Positions 1 to 6,695 of a stretch of 20,555 nucleotides of DNA are shown here, piece after piece (position 1 is the stretch's first letter; each line of letters opens with the position of its first letter). The position numbers and the translations under genes were made by a program. The notes beneath the pieces were generated by a model. It searched no databases. It was not told where the DNA came from and was given only the letters and a program-made list of their open reading frames with translations. The DNA comes from Dialister sp. (GTDB lineage Bacteria > Bacillota > Negativicutes > Veillonellales > Dialisteraceae): positions 1 through 20,555 of the forward strand of contig JAIJLI010000014.1 in NCBI GenBank assembly GCA_022722495.1. Reading direction: 5' to 3'.

Positions 1-1349
1 ACTATAGCTTTGATAAACTCCTCATTTTCGATTACTCTAAAGCACTCTTTTACTTCATCATCAATGAGAGACTTTCCTTCCTCTTTGTCAACCTTGCTTT
101 CCTGCAAAGCAGCAATGCTTGCAGACAACTCTTTTTTGGCAGCATTAATAGCTTCAAGAACATCTGTCTTATCCAGCTGGCACTGATTGATAATCTCCTG
201 CAACTTTGCTTTTATTGGTGCAGGAATACCCTTGCCCCACTCAATGGAACCATCAAGCTGGATTCCAAACAAGAAGTGGTCATCTGCATCTACTATAGCC
301 TTGATGAACTCTGGAGACTCAATTTCCCTGAAAGGAAGGGCAAACTGGGAGACTACTTTATCCTTTGAATCACCGAACTCTTGGGCAATGTTCTCCTTGT
401 TGAACTTCTTGTTTGCAAGTTCATCTATGGCTCCCTGTGCAGTTACAGAATCAAGACCGCTCTCTGTGTTCTCGTATGTTACTGCTGTGGCTTGGCTTGC
501 ACCACCACTTGCGGAAATGTTCTTGATGGCTTTCTCCATCTGAGTGCTGCGAGTCTGTAACAATGAAATATCACCATCGTTGGCGGTGATTTGCTGCTGC
601 TTATCGTCAATCTGAGACTGGAGGTCTGTGTCCTTCTCTTTCAGTTGCTTGACAGACTTATCTACATCTTGGATCATCTGACTTAAATCCTCAGGGAGAC
701 CAGTGGCGGCTTGGATTGTTTTGCGAAACTCTGGGTCAAACTTCTCGATGCCAAGCGTATCGTCTGCTACCTTTTCGTTTGTAACTGAGCTATCCTTGAT
801 TTTCTCTGTAGTTACAGAATCAGGAGACAACTTGGAGTTGCCTATGCTTCCATCTACTACCTGAGAAGCATCGACTGCGTTGTCGGCAAGTTTGTCCTTG
901 GTGATAGACTTTCTTGCTACCTTTTCTGTAGTTACAGATTCTTTGGCGAAATGCTTTGTCTCCAAGGATGCCTCACGAACTACTCTGCCATCCACAGACT
1001 GGTCACCCAACTTTGTATTGGTGATAGCCTTCTCCTCTACCTTATCAGTGGTTACAGCATTGTCTTGAATCTTTTCCGTGATAACAGCATCGTTCTGAAT
1101 CTTGTCGTAAGAAACTGAATCAGGAGATAGTTTGGAATTGTCAACAGAGTGTTCTGCCAACTTCTCGTTGGTTACGGCTTTGTCGGCAATCTGCGTAGTT
1201 CCGAGTTGGTCAGTCTTGTTGACCTTCTCGTCAAGAAGCTCCTTGGTGGATTTGCCCGAACTCTCATCCTTCACATACTTAGTGTATGTCAAGGTCTCAT
1301 CGGCTCTTCCACTTACGAGCGTGTTGTTGTATTTTACTTCTTCTGCCAT
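1..1349 (-). CDS. Tail fibre protein with decapeptide repeats (3' end beyond window)
   Basis: Reading from ATG at 1349 (MAEEVKYNNT) the frame stays open for 449 codons and leaves the window at position 1, so the C-terminus is missing. Residues 50-203 are a regular array of ten-residue repeats of the type TTEKIxDxSV. Residues 215-275 are a heptad-like coiled-coil segment rich in Q, D and K. Next comes a module at residues 346-380 with the motif EFIKAIVDADDHFLFG, then GSIEWGKGIPAPIK. A second copy of that module begins at residues 443-449 (ENEEFIKAI), just at the edge. This order of repetitive shaft, coiled coil and repeated globular modules is typical of trimeric phage fibres that contact the host surface. 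The start lies 1 nt after the stop of the upstream 304-residue gene, so the two are probably translationally coupled. Host-binding specificity would be expected in the unseen C-terminus. Confidence 0.85.
   Translation of the reverse strand, partial: MAEEVKYNNTLVSGRADETLTYTKYVKDESSGKSTKELLDEKVNKTDQLGTTQIADKAVTNEKLAEHSVDNSKLSPDSVSYDKIQNDAVITEKIQDNAVTTDKVEEKAITNTKLGDQSVDGRVVREASLETKHFAKESVTTEKVARKSITKDKLADNAVDASQVVDGSIGNSKLSPDSVTTEKIKDSSVTNEKVADDTLGIEKFDPEFRKTIQAATGLPEDLSQMIQDVDKSVKQLKEKDTDLQSQIDDKQQQITANDGDISLLQTRSTQMEKAIKNISASGGASQATAVTYENTESGLDSVTAQGAIDELANKKFNKENIAQEFGDSKDKVVSQFALPFREIESPEFIKAIVDADDHFLFGIQLDGSIEWGKGIPAPIKAKLQEIINQCQLDKTDVLEAINAAKKELSASIAALQESKVDKEEGKSLIDDEVKECFRVIENEEFIKAI
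741..1202 (-). repeat. 30-bp/10-residue tandem repeat array within the fibre gene
   Basis: About 15 consecutive ten-residue units run without a break, each ending in a small or polar residue followed by V, I or L, with a K at the fourth position in most units (TNEKLAEHSV, ITEKIQDNAV, TTEKIKDSSV). Two stretches at 811-840 and 1111-1140 are near-identical at DNA level and exactly 300 bp apart; both encode NSKLSPDSV. The array therefore seems to carry a ten-unit higher-order duplication on top of the 30-bp unit. Confidence 0.85.
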
Positions 1350-1350
1350 A

Positions 1351-2265
1351 TCATTTTAATTTAGCGTTATATGTATATTCTCCTGCTTTCAACTCATCTG
1401 ACCAATAATAGTATATATCTCCTACCTTAGTAGAGTTGAGATTTGCCGTGAACCCTGACTGAGTGAAGATAACAGGAACACGACTGGCAAACCAAATATA
1501 TGGCTTGTCCTTGGTGGTGGTGATGGTGATAGACTTATCAACCATGTCACCCACAACCTTGGTGAGGTCTTCTATGTTGAACTGGCACATGTTCTTGGCA
1601 GCGGTTGCTCCGTAATAGTAGATATTATCATCGCCATTCGCCATGATGCTTACGTAGCCTGATACGGCTGGAATCTCAATCTTGCCATCCTTGTAAGCAT
1701 CTCTTGTGATGTCGGCTCCATCCATGATTACTTTCACCAAACCGATATTGAATCCTTCGGCAGGAGTAAGAGTTGCCTCAAATTTCTCACCTAACTTCAA
1801 TGTGGCAGGAGTAGAGGAGAGGGTAACATCATCCATAGAATAGACGAATGTACAATCAGACTGATTCTTAGTGACCATATAATATCGAAGGTCGAACATT
1901 CCAACCGTCTCACCTTGGAAGACTCCTACTGGAACTTTCACCCTTTGATTGGTCTCTATGATCTGCAAGATGTTTCGCTCCACACTCTTCATCGCATAAC
2001 CCTCATAAGTCCACGAAACGGCTACATTGTAGTTTCCAATTTCCAAGGTGGATGGAATATTGCATACCAGCACATTATGCTCGATGCCACCGATAGAAGT
2101 AGGAACGATGATTGAATCATCAAAGCAGCATTGCAGTTCCACCTTGATATCGGATGCTTGTGTCATATCGAAGTCAACCAAACGATTGAACTCCTTAGAC
2201 ATTTCCATCTTCCGTACCAAGATATGAAGCTTGAAAGCATTTCCTTGTACTATTTTATAAATCAT
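1351..2265 (-). CDS. Probable tail/adhesin structural protein (304 aa)
   Basis: This is a beta-rich 304-residue protein with no signal peptide or membrane segment. The N-terminal ~110 residues look like an Ig-like or jelly-roll domain (SKEFNRLVDFDMTQASDIKVEL, then GNYNVAVSWTYEG), and the middle contains a LTPAEGFNIGLVKVIMDG segment followed by EIPAVSGYVSI. That segment resembles Ig-like repeats in Bacteroidota surface and phage tail proteins. It is the first gene after the promoter at 2294-2338 and stops 1 nt before the fibre gene, so it probably forms the fibre's attachment partner or a co-assembled tail protein. I do not recognise a named family; the tail role is inferred from context. Confidence 0.65.
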   Translation of the reverse strand: MIYKIVQGNAFKLHILVRKMEMSKEFNRLVDFDMTQASDIKVELQCCFDDSIIVPTSIGGIEHNVLVCNIPSTLEIGNYNVAVSWTYEGYAMKSVERNILQIIETNQRVKVPVGVFQGETVGMFDLRYYMVTKNQSDCTFVYSMDDVTLSSTPATLKLGEKFEATLTPAEGFNIGLVKVIMDGADITRDAYKDGKIEIPAVSGYVSIMANGDDNIYYYGATAAKNMCQFNIEDLTKVVGDMVDKSITITTTKDKPYIWFASRVPVIFTQSGFTANLNSTKVGDIYYYWSDELKAGEYTYNAKLK

Positions 2266-2293
2266 ATTTTGATATACATTATTAATAATAGCG

Positions 2294-2338
2294 CAAAGAT
2301 AGGCAGAATTTTCTCTACCTATCTCTTATCCATTAACT
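2294..2338 (-). promoter_or_regulatory. Phage-type promoter: AGTTAATGGATAA - 24 bp - TATCTTTG
   Basis: On the minus strand the upstream element AGTTAATGGATAA (2338 down to 2326) is followed by exactly 24 bp and then TATCTTTG (2301 down to 2294), a match to the Bacteroidota -7 box TAnnTTTG. The 304-residue gene starts about 29 nt downstream. The same arrangement and spacing occurs at 5761, 12313 and 18134. No conventional -33 TTTG is present at 19-21 bp. Confidence 0.8.
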
Positions 2339-2346
2339 TTTGGGCA

Positions 2347-2652
2347 TTAAATCAAGCCCTTCCATCTGAGGAACTTGCGCTTGCGGCTGCGCTTTCCTCT
2401 CTCGCTCCTGCAGTTGGTATGATAGACACAATCACGGAAGAGGTCTCTCGACTTCATATCCTTATCTACCAGTTTTGTCTTCTTGAAAGCCTCGAAGAGG
2501 GGGCGGTTCATAATCATCAGGTTGCCCTTCTCCGTAGGTAGAACAAAGTAGATTTCACCCTTGTTCTTCTTGGCTGCATAGTCTGCCTTAGCCGTAGCTT
2601 GGCGGTACATAATCTCGCATTTGATGCGCTTGAAAATCTTAGTAATCTTCAT
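2347..2652 (-). CDS. Small basic protein of unknown function (101 aa)
   Basis: A lysine/arginine-rich 101-residue protein. The central segment KGEIYFVLPTEKGNLMIMNR followed by FEAFKKTKLVDK suggests a small alpha/beta fold, and the C-terminus is very basic (RSERGKRSRKRKF), consistent with nucleic-acid contact. It starts 23 nt after the terminase stop and belongs to the same leftward unit; the next gene downstream has its own promoter. I do not recognise the family. Its position suggests a packaging or head-related accessory role, which is inference only. Confidence 0.65.
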   Translation of the reverse strand: MKITKIFKRIKCEIMYRQATAKADYAAKKNKGEIYFVLPTEKGNLMIMNRPLFEAFKKTKLVDKDMKSRDLFRDCVYHTNCRSERGKRSRKRKFLRWKGLI

Positions 2653-2675
2653 AATCGTAATTATTAAAATTGAAA

Positions 2676-4826
2676 CTATATGATGGTTGCTGCCGAAACA
2701 GAAACCTTTTTTCTCATTACCCTAGTCTGATACAGTACCATCTTAGGCATTTCCATTTCATTGAAGCAGATATGGAGTCCAATAGCTCTTGTCATGAGCA
2801 AATCATCGTGCTTTCCGTCTGCTGCTTCATATACGGTTCCGTTCTTCTCGTAGGTGAGATACTCATATAGGCATCTATCGTCTCGTTCTACATAAAGATG
2901 TTCACGGATCACTTGAACCAGTACAGAGATAACCATCGGCTTGGTTGCCACATTGGTGTGGAATCCATACTTCACTGGAACCTTATTCTTAATGTCTGAC
3001 TCACTCTGCTTGCGTGCATATAGATTGTCATAAACGTCCTTGATTTGATTCAGGATGAACTCAGACTGATCACCGCCTTCCAAGATATGCTCCTTGTCTT
3101 TCGTCTCCAAGGTATTGGATTCAATTACCAAGAGGGCATTATCATAGAACTTGGCTATCTGTGCTGCTTTCCAAGCCAGCAAGTCCATATCAATATGCCC
3201 ATACCATTGGGCTACCACATACGGCTTTCCACCTTCCATCATCCAGTATCGGTCGAAGACACAGATAACAGACCAGTCGGCATTCTTGCTTCGTCCACCA
3301 ATATCCACGACCACCAGATAGCGGTTGGTCACCCTGCAATCGTCAAAGTACTCCGGCTTGCTCCATATCCATAGCTGCCCCTGCTTGTCTTCACAGAAGC
3401 GGACATTCTGCATACACTTCTTGCCCTTGTAGCCGTCACCATATACATCACCGATAAACTTAGGTGCTCGGCATCCTTTTCTGAACTTGTCAACCTTATC
3501 CTCTGCGAATACCTTGGCACCTGAGTGTTTGAAGGCTTCAATATCATCGGTAGGGTAGCCAGCAGCCATATCAGCGTGGTCGGTGAACTTCTTTCGCTCA
3601 GCCATATACCAGTTGATGGCTTCCAGCGGAGCACCCAGTGTCCACAACTTCCAAAGGTATGTGCACGGCTCCTCTCGGTCGGACATCGTATTGCTGTTGT
3701 TCCTGTTCTCGTATAACCATTTGGCAAACTCCACCTTCTGCTTCTTGGTTTCAAAATCAAGATGATACATATCGTATATCTCGAACCAAGGAACAAAGAA
3801 CGGCTCAAACTGGGATTCACCATTTTTGGCTGCAATCCATTCCTTGTGGAAGAAATTTCCAGTACCATTGGCGGTGGATTCATAGGCAATCATCGTATAT
3901 GGTCGATATAAGATACCATTGGTTGCATTCTGTACCACTTCCTCAGGAGATTTGCCATCTGTCTTTTTCCACAGACCCACCTCGGAAAGATGAACCAAGT
4001 TGTAGTCTTCACCATTGGCTGATAATGGTCGCTCCATAGAACCCACCTTGATCTTGCAGAAACGCTGAGGAACCTTCTTCACGTTGCCGGATGTACCCAC
4101 ACCCACAAACTTAGGTTCGTTCTCAGAGTAGGCTTCACCCATTTCATAGAGGAATTTGGTAGGGTAGTTTTTCAAGGCTTCCTCAAACATTCCTCGGATG
4201 GTTTCTGCGGTGTCCTTCACCTGAGCAACAATCAGCGAGTTGAGACCCTTTTCCCACATTAATTGCATCCAGAGCATATACATCTGAATAACCGTTGAGC
4301 CTCCCCATTGTCGAGCCTTCAAGAGGATGAGTCGGATAGGGCGGTTCTTTTTTCTTCTCTCCTCCAGCCACCTGAGCAGTCTGCGCTGCGGTCTTCTGAG
4401 CACAAAGCGGAAGGGGAGACCTCCACCTTTCGGTTTGATATAGATGAACATGGCGAAGAAGAAAAATGGGTCGTGCTTCATCCTGATTCGTGTGAACTGC
4501 TCCACCAGTTGCTCCATTTCCTCTTCAAGGTTGTATGGCTCATCCATATCCGCATGCAGTTCTTCAATCACCGCCTTGCAGCTACCCAGTTCCAGCAGCA
4601 TCTTGATGAGCGGAATCTTCTTCATACTCATCGGGAGGTGCTGCTTCTGAATCGGGAAGTCAGGCAGAAAGAGCAGGAATCGCTTATCTCCACAACCTTC
4701 ACCCTTGATCGGGCTGAAAGGAGTGTTGATTTCCTTGATGCGCTTCTCATTCTCAGTCAGGATGCTCAATACATGTTTGTCTAGTGCATCAGTCAGCTTG
4801 GTTCTTATGGCTACTTGTCTTGGCAT
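2676..4826 (-). CDS. terL: Terminase large subunit (packaging ATPase/nuclease)
   Basis: This 716-residue protein has the full TerL layout. The ATPase part has an atypical Walker A, KARQWGGST (residues 170-178). Its Walker B region is NLVHLSEVG with acidic E282, and its coupling motif is AYESTANG (residues 314-321). The C-terminal RNase H-like nuclease shows VVVDIGG with D508, LVIES with E569, and ADGKHDD with D674/D675. TerL docks on the portal, cuts concatemeric DNA and pumps it into the prohead using ATP. The gene overlaps the stop of the rhomboid-like gene by 16 nt, so translation is probably coupled. About 160 residues precede Walker A, which is long for the family; this N-terminal part may bind the small terminase, which is not recognised by sequence here. 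Confidence 0.96.
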   Translation of the reverse strand: MPRQVAIRTKLTDALDKHVLSILTENEKRIKEINTPFSPIKGEGCGDKRFLLFLPDFPIQKQHLPMSMKKIPLIKMLLELGSCKAVIEELHADMDEPYNLEEEMEQLVEQFTRIRMKHDPFFFFAMFIYIKPKGGGLPFRFVLRRPQRRLLRWLEERRKKNRPIRLILLKARQWGGSTVIQMYMLWMQLMWEKGLNSLIVAQVKDTAETIRGMFEEALKNYPTKFLYEMGEAYSENEPKFVGVGTSGNVKKVPQRFCKIKVGSMERPLSANGEDYNLVHLSEVGLWKKTDGKSPEEVVQNATNGILYRPYTMIAYESTANGTGNFFHKEWIAAKNGESQFEPFFVPWFEIYDMYHLDFETKKQKVEFAKWLYENRNNSNTMSDREEPCTYLWKLWTLGAPLEAINWYMAERKKFTDHADMAAGYPTDDIEAFKHSGAKVFAEDKVDKFRKGCRAPKFIGDVYGDGYKGKKCMQNVRFCEDKQGQLWIWSKPEYFDDCRVTNRYLVVVDIGGRSKNADWSVICVFDRYWMMEGGKPYVVAQWYGHIDMDLLAWKAAQIAKFYDNALLVIESNTLETKDKEHILEGGDQSEFILNQIKDVYDNLYARKQSESDIKNKVPVKYGFHTNVATKPMVISVLVQVIREHLYVERDDRCLYEYLTYEKNGTVYEAADGKHDDLLMTRAIGLHICFNEMEMPKMVLYQTRVMRKKVSVSAATII

Positions 4827-5290
4827 ATCGGAGAATTAAGATACCCCCACAACAGACCGACTACATAGCAATAGATGTGGATGCCCACTGCCATGCAAGG
4901 AATGAAAAATCCTACACATATATACGAGAGAATGATGATGTTGTATTTCACCTTCTTCTCTACGAATGGGGCGATATATCCCATATAGGCATATACGATA
5001 CCGCTGAGACCGATAATGGGTACGCTAGAACTGGGGTAATAGCTTACGGCTATGAGATAGAACACCACCATATCTACGATGCCGCAAGGTCTGGATTTCA
5101 GGCATTGGTGCAGCACCCAAAGGTTGATGGCAGCATGGAAGACGTTCTGATGGAAGAACGGATAGGTAAGTCGGTTCAGCATAGAGCAACCTTCATAGAG
5201 ACCCATCCCATCATATCCAAGGAATGTGATACACATTATTATAATGTACCCAGCATAAAGCGCAATCTTTTCTTTCTTAGTTCGTAACAT
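4811..5290 (-). CDS. Rhomboid-like intramembrane serine protease (159 aa)
   Basis: A very hydrophobic protein with about six predicted membrane helices, the size of a minimal rhomboid core. All core rhomboid signatures can be read: H47-x4-H52-x3-N56 in FHQNVFHAAIN (as in GlpG helix 2), the catalytic GxSG at 94-97 (GLSG, Ser96), and a late-helix histidine, H138, followed by a G-rich stretch (VGLLWG). Rhomboids cleave membrane helices within the bilayer. The start at 5290 has an AGGAGG site at 5306-5301 and lies inside the preceding gene (52-nt overlap); the stop overlaps terL by 16 nt. Placement in the packaging unit is odd for a membrane protease. Possible roles are superinfection exclusion, receptor processing or processing of a membrane-anchored phage protein. 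Catalytic competence is inferred from motifs. Confidence 0.75.
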   Translation of the reverse strand: MLRTKKEKIALYAGYIIIMCITFLGYDGMGLYEGCSMLNRLTYPFFHQNVFHAAINLWVLHQCLKSRPCGIVDMVVFYLIAVSYYPSSSVPIIGLSGIVYAYMGYIAPFVEKKVKYNIIILSYICVGFFIPCMAVGIHIYCYVVGLLWGYLNSPICQDK

Positions 5291-5694
5291 CTTTCCTTCT
5301 CCTCCTTTCTCACCTTATGAAGAATCACGTGTATGGATTTCGGAGAAAGATAGAAACTGGGAGCCTCCTGATTGCACACGTAACTAATGGCATCCAACTT
5401 GGTGACAGAAGGATGCTGCTTGGTATAATCAATAAATCTGCGGTATATTTCATGAAACATTTCTCTCTTGGTAGGGTTCATGTTATTCAAGGATTTCCCT
5501 TTGATCATCGTCAGAATAACATTGTAAGCCCTGATATCCGAGACCCAAAAACGCTTGCTTGAAGATTGCAGTAATCTCTGCTCAATCTCCAAGAGGCTGA
5601 TATTGTCTCTTACTGATATGATTTCCTTGTAAGCCCTCAATATGTCAGCGTTTCGCTCTTGTGTAAAGTCACATCGTGATCCTTTATGTTTCAT
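5239..5694 (-). CDS. Unknown protein at head of terminase unit; small-terminase candidate (151 aa)
   Basis: A helical, basic protein without membrane segments. Recognisable stretches are FTQERNADILRAYKEII near the N-terminus, SSKRFWVSDIRAYNVI in the middle and FYLSPKSIHVILHKVRKEEK towards the end. The ATG at 5694 is preferred over an upstream in-frame ATG at 5733 because the promoter's -7 box lies at 5714-5707, so the upstream codon would not be transcribed. It is the first gene of the leftward unit that leads to terL, the usual place for a small terminase, and its helical DNA-binding look fits. No diagnostic motif proves this. It overlaps the rhomboid-like gene by 52 nt. Confidence 0.65.
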   Translation of the reverse strand: MKHKGSRCDFTQERNADILRAYKEIISVRDNISLLEIEQRLLQSSSKRFWVSDIRAYNVILTMIKGKSLNNMNPTKREMFHEIYRRFIDYTKQHPSVTKLDAISYVCNQEAPSFYLSPKSIHVILHKVRKEEKERCYELRKKRLRFMLGTL

Positions 5695-5706
5695 TCTCTT
5701 ATGATG

Positions 5707-5751
5707 CAAAGTTACAAAAAAGTATTGAAACAACCAAATTATTCATATACG
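5707..5751 (-). promoter_or_regulatory. Promoter for the terminase unit; host-type -33/-7 with weak phage element
   Basis: On the minus strand, TTTG at 5738-5735 is followed by 20 bp and TAACTTTG at 5714-5707. This is a good match to the Bacteroidota primary-sigma promoter (TTTG, 19-21 bp, TAnnTTTG). GAATAA also lies exactly 24 bp upstream of the -7 box (5744-5739), one base from the GGATAA core found at the other promoters; over 13 bases 8 match the consensus. It may serve as a dual or early promoter. The start codon at 5694 is only about a dozen bases past the box. Confidence 0.75.
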
Positions 5752-5760
5752 ATTAATTAA

Positions 5761-5805
5761 AGTTAACGGATAAGATTAATTATAGGCGGAAAAGCATTAC
5801 TTTTG
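5761..5805 (+). promoter_or_regulatory. Phage-type promoter: AGTTAACGGATAA - 24 bp - TACTTTTG
   Basis: AGTTAACGGATAA at 5761-5773 is followed by exactly 24 bp and the -7 box TACTTTTG at 5798-5805, about 31 nt before the scaffold start at 5837. There is no clear -33 TTTG. It is divergent from, and adjacent to, the leftward terminase promoter. Confidence 0.8.
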
Positions 5806-5836
5806 GGCATTGATTTATAAATTAATACATATATAT

Positions 5837-6652
5837 ATGCCTGATAATACAAATACGGAACAGAATGCTGGTGCTGCTGCACAGCAAGCTACGAAGACCA
5901 AGAGAGATTTGGCTTTGGAGCGTTTGAAGACTCGTCACCCCGATACCGAGTATGCGGATGATGAAGCTATCTATGGTGCTATCAATGATGATTATGATGC
6001 CGACCAGAAGTCTTTGCAAGGTTACAAGGATAACGAGAAGGCGATGGCAGACTGGATGGGAAGTGATCCTGCAGCGGCTACCTTCCTGCAAGCGATGAAG
6101 GCTGGCAGGAGTCCTTATGCAGAATTGATTCGTACCCACGGAGAGGATGCTATCGACTACTACTCTGATCCTGATAATGCTGACGAGATTGCCAATGCTC
6201 AGTCTGAGTTCTTGAAGAATGCGTCTGATGGCAAGAAATTGCAGGAGGAGTACGACAAGAATATGCCAGCCAGCTATGCGGTCTTCGACAAGCTGGAGGA
6301 GAAGTATGGCGAGGAAGCGGTGAACGAAGCTATCGACCAGTGCTTTCAGACGATGAACAATGTGGTGAAAGGTATCTTCACAGAGGATATGATTACCGCT
6401 TTCATCAAGGCAAAGAATCACGATACCGATGTAGCTGATGCTGCTCACGAAGGTGAGGTGCGTGGCAAGAACACCAAGCACATGAAGAACTTGGAGCTGC
6501 GCAAGAAGGGCGATGGTACTGCCGACCTTGACTCAGCGAATGCCGAGACCAAGAAGACCGACAACCAGCCGGAACTGGGTGCGCTTGGCAGGGCTACCCG
6601 AAGAGGAAACATCTGGGAACGTGGAAACGAGAAGCGAACACGCATCCGATAA
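5837..6652 (+). CDS. Capsid scaffolding protein
   Basis: A 271-residue, strongly acidic, highly helical protein with an A/Q-rich start (NTEQNAGAAAQQATK), no membrane segment, and a switch to a basic C-terminal tail (ATRRGNIWERGNEKRTRIR). Acidic helical body plus basic C-terminal capsid-binding tail is typical of phage scaffolds, which template prohead assembly and then leave or are cleaved. It sits directly upstream of the major capsid gene. The ATG at 5837 is chosen over an in-frame ATG at 5810 because the promoter box ends at 5805, leaving the AT-rich leader expected in Bacteroidota. The C-terminal motif IWxRGxEKRT recurs in the 73-residue protein at 11485. Confidence 0.8.
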   Translation: MPDNTNTEQNAGAAAQQATKTKRDLALERLKTRHPDTEYADDEAIYGAINDDYDADQKSLQGYKDNEKAMADWMGSDPAAATFLQAMKAGRSPYAELIRTHGEDAIDYYSDPDNADEIANAQSEFLKNASDGKKLQEEYDKNMPASYAVFDKLEEKYGEEAVNEAIDQCFQTMNNVVKGIFTEDMITAFIKAKNHDTDVADAAHEGEVRGKNTKHMKNLELRKKGDGTADLDSANAETKKTDNQPELGALGRATRRGNIWERGNEKRTRIR

Positions 6653-6695
6653 GATAGAGTTAGATTTATATAATGTTTAATTAATATTTAGGATA

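Noticed and set aside
187..1364. Several plus-strand frames over the fibre gene
   Set aside because: The minus-strand frame is open for the whole stretch and has clear repeats and modules, so these are shadows.
3652..3659. TACCTTTG on the minus strand inside terL
   Set aside because: It matches the -7 box but has no GGATAA at 24 bp and lies deep in a coding region.
5822..6481. 219-codon open frame on the minus strand
   Set aside because: Antisense to the scaffold gene. The leucine/isoleucine-rich product reflects the complement of acidic codons, and its stop lies in the AT-rich leader.
6646..6684. CGATAAGA after the scaffold stop, similar to the GGATAA element
   Set aside because: No TAnnTTTG occurs 24 bp downstream, so it does not fit the promoter pattern; scaffold and capsid are probably cotranscribed.
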